Of a DNA stretch of 64,000 nucleotides, positions 24,501 to 35,636 are shown in pieces. Source of the DNA: an uncultured Actinomycetes bacterium (GTDB lineage Bacteria > Actinomycetota > Acidimicrobiia > Acidimicrobiales > RAAP-2); the NCBI GenBank assembly GCA_903828785.1, contig CAIKNP010000005.1, positions 1-64,000 of the forward strand, in the 5' to 3' direction. Numbering within the stretch: the first letter of the stretch is position 1; each line of letters begins with the position of its first letter. Both the position numbers and the translations under genes were made by a program. A model generated the notes under the pieces. It was not told the DNA's origin. It ran no database searches and saw only the letters and a list, made by a program, of their open reading frames with translations.

Positions 24501-24980
24501 CTAGCGAATCGGTGGTCGGTGGCCGTTGGTACGTGGGCAGTCGTGACCTCGGGGATCGAGGGGCCCAGCACAGAGGGGGCAGGGTGGGCGACCAACCTCT
24601 ATCAAGCGAGTAATGGCGATGGCGAGTCCCCCCGCCCACTCCTTGGTCATCGAGATGAGTGCGGAGTGCTCCTCCTCCACGTCCTCGAAGGTGACGTCGA
24701 TGCGCTGGCGTTCTTCATCGACCGCCATCGCAATGTCGCCTACCGCAAAGTCGACCTCGTACTCGGCTTCGAGAGTGAAGTCGTCGGGCAGGTGGCCGGG
24801 ACGCCCGAGGGTTTCGACGACCTGACCCACCCACTGGGCCAACTGGGCCAACTGCATCTTTTCAAGCTTGAGGATGACGAGTCGGTGGTCTTGACGGCAC
24901 TGCAGGAGGAAGAGTCGATTACCGACTTCACCTCGGGTGCCAACCATGATCTTGTCGGGATTCGTGAATTCGTAGTTCAT
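24501..24980 (-). CDS. DUF3090 family protein
   Basis: The 159-residue protein begins MNYEFTNPDKIMVGTRGEVG. It contains FLLQCRQDHRLVILKLEKMQ and AEYEVDFAVGDIAMAVDEE, and ends with a cysteine pair in GRPPCPLCAGPLDPRGHDCP that could bind zinc. DUF3090 is a conserved actinobacterial family of unknown function, found between the phosphatase and the SCO1664 protein. The start ATG at 24980 overlaps the stop of the upstream phosphatase (ATGA), so translation is coupled. Confidence 0.85.
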   Translation of the reverse strand: MNYEFTNPDKIMVGTRGEVGNRLFLLQCRQDHRLVILKLEKMQLAQLAQWVGQVVETLGRPGHLPDDFTLEAEYEVDFAVGDIAMAVDEERQRIDVTFEDVEEEHSALISMTKEWAGGLAIAITRLIEVGRPPCPLCAGPLDPRGHDCPRTNGHRPPIR

Positions 24981-25615
24981 GCGGGACTCAATTCTTGCAG
25001 CGAGGCGGTGTTGTTGACGCTGAGCACGATGGGCGAACCGGCCCCGAGAAGGAGGGCGCTGACCGAGCAAGTGGAAATGACGGTGCGCTGAAAGAGGTCG
25101 AGGGGGACGCCCTGGGCCCAGGTGACGGCGGCCTTGATGGGGTCGGCGTGCGAGACTACCACGACGACCTCACCGGGGTGACGCTCAGCGAGTTTTTGCA
25201 AGGTGGACCACATGCGCGTTTGCATCTCGGCGAAGGACTCGCCCTTAGGGAAGCGGAAGGTGCTGGGCGCGTGTTGGACGGCATTCCACTCCTTCTTCTT
25301 GCGTAGCGACGCCAGGGATGCTCCGGTCCAGTCGCCGAAGTCACATTCGAGCAGGCCCTTGTCGATAATCACCTTTTGACCAAGAGCGCGGCCGATGGGC
25401 GCCGCGGTCTCACGGGTGCGTTCCAGCGGTGAAGCGTAGAGGGCGCTGGGTGCCTTGGTGAGCGTGGCCAGGCGGTCGGCCACGGTTTGCGCCTGGGCGA
25501 CGCCGGCGGGCGAGAGGTGCAGGCCCGGCGCGCGACCAGGCAGGACCTTACCCGTGGAAGCGGTGACGCCGTGGCGAACGAGCAGCAGCGTGGTGGGAGC
25601 GGGACTGGCGGCCAT
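24977..25615 (-). CDS. Histidine phosphatase family protein (MSMEG_4193 type)
   Basis: The 212-residue phosphoglycerate-mutase-like phosphatase has the phospho-acceptor His in LLLVRHGVTAST, ASPLERTRETA, GLLECDFGDWTG and the second catalytic His in VVVVSHADPIKAAV. The substrate is unknown. It heads the operon with DUF3090 and SCO1664. The start is the Met of MAASPAPTT at 25615; upstream in-frame starts would overlap the FrhB-like gene's stop. That gene ends just 8 bp upstream on the same strand, so all four genes may be cotranscribed. Confidence 0.85.
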   Translation of the reverse strand: MAASPAPTTLLLVRHGVTASTGKVLPGRAPGLHLSPAGVAQAQTVADRLATLTKAPSALYASPLERTRETAAPIGRALGQKVIIDKGLLECDFGDWTGASLASLRKKKEWNAVQHAPSTFRFPKGESFAEMQTRMWSTLQKLAERHPGEVVVVVSHADPIKAAVTWAQGVPLDLFQRTVISTCSVSALLLGAGSPIVLSVNNTASLQELSPA

Positions 25616-25623
25616 AAATGTAC

Positions 25624-26748
25624 TTAGGAAATCTGAACGGGGATACGTCGCGGGCCGGGCGTGGCCGACTCGGGCCATCGCTTGCGCGAGAGGCGCGCCA
25701 GCTTATGCAAGAGGGCCACGGCGCCCGGGTCGTCATCGCCGGGACGAGTTTCAATGAGACCGTTTTCCTTCAAGGCGGCCATAAGTTCCCGGCCCTGGTC
25801 GGTGCGCACGATGACGAGCGTCCAGTCATTGAAGGCACCAATCCCGCCCGCCGAAATGTCGGCGTGTTCGGCGGCGAAGTCGGGACACTGGGTGCAGCCC
25901 TCGCGGGTGTAAGCGTGGGCCTCCTTCAAGGGCACCTCGTGGTAACCGCCGTCGCGGGTCCAGATCTGGAAGACACCCTTGATGTTCATCTTGATGATGT
26001 CTTCACGCTTCAGGCCGTACTGGGCCTCGAAGAGTTCTTCGAAGATGGCGTCGTCGAAGGTCTTGGAGCACAGGAGACCAATGGTGAGGCTGAGGCGACG
26101 AGCGATTTTCCCGGCCTTGCGGGTCTGCATGGCGCCGGGGGCTGAGGCCATGCACCCCATACCAACGACAGCGATGCGCTCGGCGCCGGCCTCGGTGGCC
26201 TTGGGGTAGGCCAAAAGATTGGCGCTGTAGGTGTAGCGGGACTTGGCGGTATCGAGCACTTCTTGTCGGGTCGTGGCAACACGCGGTTCGGCGCGCCACG
26301 TGGAACCGTCACCCTCGAGGCCCGACACCAGGGCGGCGTCGATGCGGTCGTTCTCGAGGCAGTAGATGAGCAGGGTGGAAATGAATCCCCCGTCTTGGCC
26401 GTTTTCGAGGAGGCTGGCGTCGGTGGATCGTGCGAGGAGCACGTCACCCATGCCGTAGACCTCGTCGTCGCGGCGCTCGCGCGCGAAGCGGTGCTGGTCA
26501 ATCTCGCTCTCCCAGTTGCGAAAGCGGGGGCAGGCGCGGGTGCACATGGTGCACCCCTTTTCGCCGTGGGTGCAGTCGCTGGGTCCACCATCGATGTCGA
26601 GGTGAAAGGGTTTGTAGGCGCCGTTGTCGGCGTTGTACTCGAGCACGTCGTGGGGGCAGGCAATCACGCAGGCGGCGCAGCCGGTGCATAGTCCCGAGGT
26701 AACGACCTCGCTAAAGAGTTCTTTCCACTGGAGTTTTTCGGCAGCCAT
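25624..26748 (-). CDS. FrhB/FdhB-family iron-sulfur flavoprotein (F420-type)
   Basis: The 374-residue protein has a 4Fe-4S ferredoxin motif at the N-terminus (LCTGCAACVIACPHDVLEY) and a further cysteine cluster (KGCTMCTRACPRF). The coenzyme F420 hydrogenase/dehydrogenase beta-subunit domains follow, with GGFISTLLIYCLE, VVGMGCMASAPGAM, LLCSKTFD and REGCTQCPDFAAEHADIS (iron-sulfur and FAD region). Partners in archaea reduce or oxidise F420. No hydrogenase or dehydrogenase partner is adjacent, so this is an orphan form, possibly using ferredoxin and F420. ATG 26748 has no ribosome site but a TAAGGT at leaderless distance. Confidence 0.82.
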   Translation of the reverse strand: MAAEKLQWKELFSEVVTSGLCTGCAACVIACPHDVLEYNADNGAYKPFHLDIDGGPSDCTHGEKGCTMCTRACPRFRNWESEIDQHRFARERRDDEVYGMGDVLLARSTDASLLENGQDGGFISTLLIYCLENDRIDAALVSGLEGDGSTWRAEPRVATTRQEVLDTAKSRYTYSANLLAYPKATEAGAERIAVVGMGCMASAPGAMQTRKAGKIARRLSLTIGLLCSKTFDDAIFEELFEAQYGLKREDIIKMNIKGVFQIWTRDGGYHEVPLKEAHAYTREGCTQCPDFAAEHADISAGGIGAFNDWTLVIVRTDQGRELMAALKENGLIETRPGDDDPGAVALLHKLARLSRKRWPESATPGPRRIPVQIS

Positions 26749-26792
26749 GCCTCAACCTTACTTTCGCTTTCGCGACACGGTAACGTGCCGAG
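26749..26792. promoter_or_regulatory. Divergent leaderless promoters for the FrhB-like gene and the Fpg/Nei gene
   Basis: In this 44-bp spacer, TAACGT (26781-26786, plus) is six bases before the glycosylase ATG. On the minus strand TAAGGT (26760-26755) is six bases before the FrhB-like ATG. Neither gene has a Shine-Dalgarno sequence. Confidence 0.55.
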
Positions 26793-27578
26793 ATGCCTGA
26801 AGTGCTTGAAGTCGAGTCCTATCGTTCCCTGGCCGAGCGCGTCGTCGGAGCGACCGTGGCGCGTGGTTGGTCTGATGCCTACGCCGCGAAGAAGCTGAAC
26901 AGTCCCAGCCAGTGGGCCCGCACGGTGCGGGGGCGCCGAATCACTGGCACGAGCCGCAGGGGAAAACTCATGCTGCTCGAGACCGACGCCGCGCCCCTCG
27001 GTATGCGTTTTGGCATGACCGGCGTCCTGCTGCTCGACGGGGACGCCGGCATTGATGGCCTCTTCTACGGCCCTCACACCTTTCGCCCCACCTGGGTGCG
27101 GGCGGGTTTGGAGTTCACCGACGGACGCCGACTGCTGCTGCACGACCCGCGCCGTTTGGCCCGGGTAGAGATTGATCCCTCACTCGAGGACTTGGGCCCC
27201 GACGCGCTCTCGCTCACCAAAGCCGAGTTTCGCGCCGTCGTGACTATCGCTCGCGGGGAGGGTCCGGCGATCAAGGCTCGTTTGCTCGACCAGTCGGTGG
27301 TCGCGGGAGTGGGCAACCTCCTCGGTGACGAAATGCTCTTTCGCGCCGGTATCGACCCGCGTCGCCCGGCGGGTCTTCTCGACCCTGACGAACAACGCCG
27401 CCTCTACCAGGCCTTCACCCAGACCATGAAAACCTTGGCGCGCCGCGGGGGATCGCACCTGGGTGACCACATGGAGGGTCGCCTGCCCGGTGGTCACTGC
27501 CCTCGTGACGGTGCGCCCATGCGCAGCGCCACCGTGGGAGGACGTACCACGTATTGGTGTTCACAGCACCAAAAGTAA
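26793..27578 (+). CDS. Fpg/Nei family DNA glycosylase
   Basis: It excises oxidised bases and nicks abasic sites. The N-terminus MPEVLEVESYR fits the family, where Pro2 is the nucleophile and Glu3 assists. GTSRRGKLMLL supplies the conserved lysine, and VVAGVGNLLGDEMLFRAGI is the helix-two-turn-helix. The C-terminal zinc finger (HCPRDGAPMRSATVGGRTTY then WCSQHQK) has C, C and H-type ligands, with a histidine in place of the usual last cysteine. Length (261 aa) is normal. The MutM or Nei substrate class cannot be decided by eye. Confidence 0.88.
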   Translation: MPEVLEVESYRSLAERVVGATVARGWSDAYAAKKLNSPSQWARTVRGRRITGTSRRGKLMLLETDAAPLGMRFGMTGVLLLDGDAGIDGLFYGPHTFRPTWVRAGLEFTDGRRLLLHDPRRLARVEIDPSLEDLGPDALSLTKAEFRAVVTIARGEGPAIKARLLDQSVVAGVGNLLGDEMLFRAGIDPRRPAGLLDPDEQRRLYQAFTQTMKTLARRGGSHLGDHMEGRLPGGHCPRDGAPMRSATVGGRTTYWCSQHQK

Positions 27579-27629
27579 ATTTTTGGCAAAGATGCGATTT
27601 TTTAGCCCCCGCTAGTGGAGACTAGGGGG

Positions 27630-28256
27630 ATGCAATCACTCATCGCCCATTACGGATACTTCGCCATCTTCATTGTGGCCGCCCTCACCTCGGCGTGCAT
27701 TCCGCTTCCCTCCGAAGTGCTCTTTGGCTACGCCGGCGCCTTTTGCACCGTGGCGGTGGGCGGAGCGAAGCACTTCAACATTTACGAAGTAATCCTCTTC
27801 GGAACCCTGGGTTCCCTCCTCGGGGCCGGGATTACCTACGAGCTCGGCCGCCGCGCCGGACGTACCATCGTCGACCGCTGGGGCAAGTGGATTCTTCTCA
27901 CCCACAAGGACCTCGACCACGCCGAAGCCTGGTTCGCTAAGTACGGCACCTACTCGGTCTTCTTCGGTCGCATGATTCCCTTCATCCGCGCCGTTATTTC
28001 CGTGCCGGCGGGACTAGCCGAAATGAACCGCGCCAAATTCTGGAGTCTCTCGGCCGTGGGTTGTTTTCTCTGGACCGCGCTCTTGGCCCTGCTGGGTAAG
28101 GCGGCTGGTGCGCAGTGGCAAAACGTGTCGCACACCTTTCACACTATTGAGGTGCCTATCGTGGCCCTGTCGGTGCTCGTGGTAATCGCCTTCTTCTGGT
28201 TGCGCATTCGCTCCGTGCGTAATCAGAATGCCAAGCGCGGCAAGCACGCTCGTTAA
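27630..28256 (+). CDS. DedA-family membrane protein
   Basis: The 208-residue protein has about five membrane segments and the DedA/VTT signature: ALTSACIPLPSEVLFGYAGA near the start, then GAGITYELGRRAG and FFGRMIPFIRAVISVPAGLA with the conserved Arg and Pro. DedA proteins flip or transport lipids such as undecaprenyl phosphate and affect membrane homeostasis. ATG 27630 is chosen over 27615. GAGACT lies six bases before it, a weak match to the leaderless pattern. Its stop overlaps that of convergent bcp within TTAA. Confidence 0.88.
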   Translation: MQSLIAHYGYFAIFIVAALTSACIPLPSEVLFGYAGAFCTVAVGGAKHFNIYEVILFGTLGSLLGAGITYELGRRAGRTIVDRWGKWILLTHKDLDHAEAWFAKYGTYSVFFGRMIPFIRAVISVPAGLAEMNRAKFWSLSAVGCFLWTALLALLGKAAGAQWQNVSHTFHTIEVPIVALSVLVVIAFFWLRIRSVRNQNAKRGKHAR

Positions 28257-28714
28257 TCCAAGGCCTGCAGGACCCGTCGGGCGTGACCGTCGGTCTTGAC
28301 GGCGTACCAGGCGTGTTCGATGTTGCGGTCGGCTCCGATGACGAAGGTGGACCGGATGACCCCCACGATGGTCTTGCCGTAATTGAGCTTCTCGCCGTAC
28401 GCGCCGAAGGCGGCCATGGTCTCCTTCGAAGGATCACTCAGGAGGTCGAAGCCGAGTGCGTACTTGTTTCGAAAGGCGACGTGGGATGCGGACCCGTCGG
28501 GCGAGACACCAAAGACCCGAGTCTGGCGATCCTCAAAGGCCGCGCGCTCATCGTTGAACTGGCAAGACTCCCGAGTACAGCCCGGCGTGTCGTCGGCGGG
28601 GTAGAAGTAGAGAACGTAGCGACTTCCTCGCAGTTCCTTCGAGGTCACCAGTTTCCCGTCTTGATTCACTAAGGAAAAGTGGGGGGCGGTGTCGCCCACA
28701 CTGAGTCGAGTCAT
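28253..28714 (-). CDS. bcp: Thioredoxin-dependent peroxiredoxin (Bcp/PrxQ)
   Basis: The 153-residue protein reduces hydroperoxides. It opens RLSVGDTAPHFSLVNQDGK. The peroxidatic and resolving cysteines are five residues apart in PADDTPGCTRESCQFND, as in two-cysteine PrxQ enzymes. Later VFGVSPDGSASHVAFRNKY and RSTFVIGADRNIEHAW complete the fold. ATG 28714 is preceded by AAGGGAAG; the longer frame to 28753 is unlikely. It is convergent with dedA. Confidence 0.93.
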   Translation of the reverse strand: MTRLSVGDTAPHFSLVNQDGKLVTSKELRGSRYVLYFYPADDTPGCTRESCQFNDERAAFEDRQTRVFGVSPDGSASHVAFRNKYALGFDLLSDPSKETMAAFGAYGEKLNYGKTIVGVIRSTFVIGADRNIEHAWYAVKTDGHARRVLQALD

Positions 28715-28837
28715 GCGTCTTCCCTTCATTCGCCCCAGGACTGGAGGTGGCACCTAGACTAGAGGGGAGGCTCGAGATATGAGCTTGGGCCCACTTTCTT
28801 TCGACGGTTCCGGGTCCGACCGAGAATCGAATTGCCC

Positions 28838-30079
28838 GTGAGTACTGAAATTGCCACGTCGGTGGACGCCGCCGACTCCTACGACACCAAGAAAACCTTT
28901 GCCGAGTTAGGCGTCGCTGACGCTCTCGTGGCGGTACTGGCCGCCCAAGGCATCGTCAATGCCTTCCCCATTCAAGCGATGACCATCCACGACGCCTTGG
29001 CCGGACGTGACGTCTGCGGTAAGGCGAAGACGGGATCCGGTAAGACACTGGGCTTCGGTCTACCCATGTTGCAGCGCGTCGCGGCTGATACCGCCTACGT
29101 GGCCAAGGCTGATGGTCCGGCTCGTCCTCGCGGTCTGGTTCTCTTGCCAACCCGCGAACTCGCGGTGCAGGTACACGAAGTCCTCGAACCCTTGGGGGCG
29201 GCTCTGGGTCTGCACGTCAACGCCGTGTACGGCGGTGCCGATATCGAAAAACAGATTAAGTCACTGCGTCGCGGCTGTGACGTCATCATCGCCACCCCGG
29301 GTCGACTCATTGACTTGGGCGACCGTGGCGAGCTCAACGTTGAGGGACTAGACGTCCTGGTGCTCGACGAAGCCGACCGCATGGCCGACATGGGCTTCAT
29401 GCCCCAGGTCGAGTGGGTGCTCCGTCGTATTGCCGAGCGACCCCACCAGACCTTGCTCTTCTCGGCCACCTTGGACGGAGCCATCGACCGTCTGGTCAAG
29501 CGCTACCTCACCGACCCGGTCTTTCACGAGGTCGCCAGTGATACCCAAACGGTATCGCTCATGGTCCACCACTTCTTGACGGTGCACCAAATGGACCGCG
29601 TCAAAGTGGTCGCGACTATTTGTGACTCCTTCGACAAGACCATCATCTTTTGCCGCACCAAGCGCGGGGCCGACCGTTTAGTTGAGCAACTCGAAAAGGA
29701 GCACGTCAACGCCGCCGCCATTCACGGTGACCTGCGGCAGAGTCAGCGTGAAAAGGCCCTGGCCGACTTCGGCGCCGACAAATTGGCCGTGCTCGTCGCT
29801 ACCGACGTGGCCGCACGGGGACTGCACATCGACGGCGTCGACTGCGTCATCCACTTCGATCCACCAGAAGATCACAAGGCTTACATTCACCGCTCCGGGC
29901 GCACCGCCCGCGCCGGTTCCACCGGGGTCGTCGTGTCGATGCTCTTGTGGAACCAGACCATTGAGGCCGAGATCATCATGAAGCGTCTGGCCTTTAAGCG
30001 ACCCATCGTCGAGGTCTTTTCGAATAACCCGCACTTGAAGGACTTGGCTAACTGGGACCCCACGGAGGAACTGGCGTGA
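28838..30079 (+). CDS. DEAD-box RNA helicase
   Basis: The 413-residue helicase core carries the full motif set: the Q motif (FPIQAMTIHDALAGRD), Walker A AKTGSGKT, PTRELAVQ, TPGRL, DEAD as VLDEADRMADMGF, SAT, then IIFCRTKRGADRL, ATDVAARGLHIDGVD and HRSGRTARAG. It unwinds structured RNA, probably in ribosome assembly or mRNA decay. There is no long C-terminal extension. The start is GTG 28838 or TTG 28832, with no ATG and only a weak ribosome site. It overlaps the PIG-L gene (GTGA). Confidence 0.92.
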   Translation: MSTEIATSVDAADSYDTKKTFAELGVADALVAVLAAQGIVNAFPIQAMTIHDALAGRDVCGKAKTGSGKTLGFGLPMLQRVAADTAYVAKADGPARPRGLVLLPTRELAVQVHEVLEPLGAALGLHVNAVYGGADIEKQIKSLRRGCDVIIATPGRLIDLGDRGELNVEGLDVLVLDEADRMADMGFMPQVEWVLRRIAERPHQTLLFSATLDGAIDRLVKRYLTDPVFHEVASDTQTVSLMVHHFLTVHQMDRVKVVATICDSFDKTIIFCRTKRGADRLVEQLEKEHVNAAAIHGDLRQSQREKALADFGADKLAVLVATDVAARGLHIDGVDCVIHFDPPEDHKAYIHRSGRTARAGSTGVVVSMLLWNQTIEAEIIMKRLAFKRPIVEVFSNNPHLKDLANWDPTEELA

Positions 30080-30806
30080 ACGAAGGCATCACTCTTTTCG
30101 AAGCCGATGGCTCCATCGAGCGCGCGCTGGTCGTCGTCGCTCACCCCGACGACATTGACTTCGGTTCCGCCGGAGCGGTCGCCGTGCTCACCGCCGCCGG
30201 CGTCGAGGTCGCCTATTGCCTCGTGACCTCCGGTGACGCGGGCGGGGACGCTTCGACGCACTCGAAAGAAGAGCGCGCCATGATTCGTGAACGCGAACAA
30301 CGCGCGGCGGCGCTGGCGGTGGGGGTCACCGACCTCACCTTCCTCGGCTGGCCCGACGGCATGGTTGAAGTGACCTTAGAACTGCGCAAGGCCATTACCA
30401 AGGTGATCCGACTAAAGAAGCCTGATCTCGTTATCACCCAAAGTCCCGAGCGAAACTGGGACCGCATGTTTGGTTCGCACCCCGACCACATGGCGGCCGG
30501 CGAAGCCACGACGCGCGCCGTCTACCCCGACGCGCGCAATCCTCACTTTTACCCCGAGTTGCTCGCCGAAGGGTACGAGCCCCACACCGTCAAGATGATG
30601 TGGATCAACATGGTCGGCGCCACCTTGGCCGTGGACATCAGCGACACCTTCGATCAGAAGATGAAGGCGCTGCGCTGTCACGAGTCGCAGGTTGGTCACC
30701 GCGACGATCTCGAAGAAATGATGCGTAACTGGGCGGCCACTACGGCGGCCGGTCTGGGCTTGCCCGAGGGTCGCTTGGCTGAGGGATACCGCGTCGTTAC
30801 GACTGC

Positions 30807-30810
<4 letters not shown>
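30076..30810 (+). CDS. PIG-L/LmbE family deacetylase
   Basis: This zinc-dependent N-acetylglucosaminyl deacetylase-type protein has 244 residues. The signature is [20 protein letters not shown], with the His-Asp-Asp metal site; [20 protein letters not shown] carries the third ligand. Members act on mycothiol precursors (MshB), mycothiol conjugates (Mca), bacillithiol or antibiotics. None is decidable here, though a mycothiol link would suit an actinobacterium. GTG 30076 overlaps the helicase stop. Its own stop overlaps aconitase's within TTAA at 30807-30810. Confidence 0.82.
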
Positions 30811-33488
<2,678 letters not shown>

Positions 33489-33566
33489 GGCTCTATTCTG
33501 CCCCTAAATCCCTTATTTGTGTCTGGAGGAACAGGGATAGTAATAATCACGTGGGAGACTGGGGGC

Positions 33567-35282
33567 GTGAGTTCTAGCTACGACATTGTTCTGCGCCGAT
33601 TGCGAAGGGTCTTTGACCAGTTTGGTGAGGGTACTGACCCGGTTCTTCGTCCTTCGGATCGCAGCGATTACCAAGTCAACGGCATCATGGCGGTGGCCAA
33701 GTCGCGGGGCGAAAATCCCCGCGTCCTCGCCGAGCGCGTCGTCGCCGAGTTGGACCTCGGAGACCTCGCCAGCGTCGAAATTGCCGGTCCGGGCTTCTTG
33801 AATCTCACCCTCACCACCAGTTTTCTCGACACCCAGTTGCGCGCCAATCTGAGCGACGAGCGATTGGGTGTGGCGACCACTACTGGGCGCACCGCCGTTA
33901 TCGACTACTCCGCCCCCAACGTCGCCAAGGAAATGCACGTTGGCCACTTGCGATCCACGGTGATCGGCGACGCCCTCGCGCGCCTCTACCGTTTCAAGGG
34001 GTACAAGGTCATTGCTCGTAACCACGTCGGTGACTGGGGCACTCCCTTTGGCATGTTGATTGAACACCTGCTCGACCTCGGCGAAGAGCACGCGGTCGCG
34101 ACCTTGAGCATCGGCGACCTGAACACGTTTTACCGTGAGGCCCGAGAAAAATTCGAAAGTGACGAGGCCTTTAAGGAACGCAGTCGGCAGCGCGTGGTCT
34201 TGTTGCAGGCCGGTGACGCCGAGACGAATCGCCTCTGGCGCGTGTTGGTCGAACAGTCGGTCGCCTACTTCTCCGAGGTGTACGACGCCCTCGGCGTCAC
34301 GCTTACGCCCGCCGACGTGGTGGGGGAGTCCTTTTATAACCCCATGCTCGCGGACGTCGTCAGGGACCTTGATGCGGCCGGACTCTTGGTGGAGAGCGAC
34401 GGCGCGCTGTGCGTCTTTCCCGAGGGCTTTACTACCCGCGAGGGTGATCCCTTGCCCGTCATTGTCCAAAAGCGCGACGAGGGCTTCGGATACGCGGCCA
34501 CCGATCTCGCGGCCGTGCGGGACCGCGTCAGCCAACTCGGTGGAACGGACCTGCTCTACGTGGTCGGTGCCCCCCAGGCTCAGCACTTCGCGATGGTCTG
34601 GGCCGTGGCTCGGGCGGCAGGCTGGTTACCCGAAAACGTCCGTATCGAACACATCTCCTTTGGCAGCGTGCTGGGACCGGATCGCAAGATGTTTAAGACC
34701 CGCTCGGGTGAGACCATCAAGCTCATCGGCCTCGTCCAAGACGCCGTCGACAAGGCCTCACTCGCGCTGGCCGAGCGAAGCCCCGACATGGACCCCGAAC
34801 AACGGCGAGTCCTGGCGACGCAGATTGGCCGCGCCGCCATTAAGTACGCCGATCTGTCAACCGACCGTCAGCGCGACTACGTCTTTGACCTGGAACGCAT
34901 GGTCAATTTCGAGGGTGACACCGGTCCCTACCTGCAGTACGCGAACGCTCGAGTGCGATCAATTTTTCGCAAACTACGCGGCCCCTGGAACGCGGGAGAC
35001 GTGCATTTCGTCCTAGCCCACGACGCCGAACGCTCACTGGCCCTGGGATTACTGGCCTTCCCCGAGGCCGTGGACGCCGCGGTGACGAGCTGTCAGCCCC
35101 ACCGCCTCACCGGCTATCTCTTTGACCTGGCCCAGCGCTTCACCTCGTTCTACGAAGCCTGTCCCGTCCTCAGCGCCGAAGAACCCCTACGCCAAGAGCG
35201 TTTGGCCCTGTGCGCGCTGACCGCCCGGACGCTCACCCTGGGCTTGTCACTGCTCGGGATAGACGCGCCCGAGCAGATGTAG
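33567..35282 (+). CDS. argS: Arginyl-tRNA synthetase
   Basis: This class I synthetase has 571 residues. An N-terminal Add1 domain (about 1-95) precedes the catalytic core with DYSAPNVAKEMHVGHLRSTV (HIGH as HVGH), GDWGTPFGMLIEHL and SVLGPDRKMFKTRSGETIKL (KMSK region). The C-terminal DALR anticodon-binding domain ends PEQM. GTG 33567 fits the family N-terminus better than upstream starts; GAGACT sits six bases before it. In mycobacteria argS directly precedes lysA; here about 13 kb (zinc-ribbon gene, btuFCD, pyk, others) intervenes. Confidence 0.94.
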   Translation: MSSSYDIVLRRLRRVFDQFGEGTDPVLRPSDRSDYQVNGIMAVAKSRGENPRVLAERVVAELDLGDLASVEIAGPGFLNLTLTTSFLDTQLRANLSDERLGVATTTGRTAVIDYSAPNVAKEMHVGHLRSTVIGDALARLYRFKGYKVIARNHVGDWGTPFGMLIEHLLDLGEEHAVATLSIGDLNTFYREAREKFESDEAFKERSRQRVVLLQAGDAETNRLWRVLVEQSVAYFSEVYDALGVTLTPADVVGESFYNPMLADVVRDLDAAGLLVESDGALCVFPEGFTTREGDPLPVIVQKRDEGFGYAATDLAAVRDRVSQLGGTDLLYVVGAPQAQHFAMVWAVARAAGWLPENVRIEHISFGSVLGPDRKMFKTRSGETIKLIGLVQDAVDKASLALAERSPDMDPEQRRVLATQIGRAAIKYADLSTDRQRDYVFDLERMVNFEGDTGPYLQYANARVRSIFRKLRGPWNAGDVHFVLAHDAERSLALGLLAFPEAVDAAVTSCQPHRLTGYLFDLAQRFTSFYEACPVLSAEEPLRQERLALCALTARTLTLGLSLLGIDAPEQM

Positions 35283-35285
35283 CTC

Positions 35286-35435
35286 ATGTGCCACCCCCTT
35301 GCCTGCCCTCGCTGCGGCCTCGTGACCTGGGAGGGATGTGGACGGCACATTGAACAAGCCCTCGAAGGGGTCACCCCCGAGCGCCGGTGTACCTGCGAGA
35401 GCAGTCCGCGCCAGCCTTCCTCGCGCCAGCGCTAG
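35286..35435 (+). CDS. Small zinc-ribbon-like protein (49 aa)
   Basis: ATG 35286, three bases after the argS stop, opens MCHPLACPRCGLVTWEGCGR, then HIEQALEGVTPERRCTCESS, ending at TAG 35433-35435. The pattern CxxC…TWxGCGxH…CxC looks like a compact zinc ribbon. Similar tiny CxxCG-TTWxGCG proteins occur in actinobacteria; their role is unknown. It could be translationally coupled to argS. The cobalamin riboswitch begins right after its stop codon, so the 3' end of this transcript and the riboswitch leader must meet or overlap. Confidence 0.6.
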   Translation: MCHPLACPRCGLVTWEGCGRHIEQALEGVTPERRCTCESSPRQPSSRQR

Positions 35436-35575
35436 AGGGTGTAAGGTCGAGTTGCCTCGAGGCAGCGAAGTTGGTGTGATTCCAACGCTGTCCCGCAACT
35501 GTAAGTGGCCTTCAATGAAGGTCGCGTAGCCAGGTCGCCTGCCGCGAGGAGATGTGAAGACAACCCTCGAGGTAA
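35436..35575 (+). promoter_or_regulatory. Cobalamin (AdoCbl) riboswitch
   Basis: The leader of btuF carries the hallmarks of a B12 riboswitch. GTGTGATTCCAACGCTGTCC, then CGCAACTGTAAGT, forms the conserved core around 35472-35505. The B12 box AGCCAGGTCGCCTGCC lies at 35528-35543. Expression of the downstream uptake genes should fall when cobalamin binds. About 60 bases of expression platform follow. A small hairpin (TTTCG 35611-35615 with CGAAA 35623-35627) partly covers the AAAGGAG ribosome site, consistent with translational control. The 5' boundary is approximate. Confidence 0.88.
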
Positions 35576-35636
35576 GGGGTGGTCGTTCGGAATGGTTCTC
35601 CGTCGTCCTCTTTCGCCCTCGACGAAAGGAGAATCC

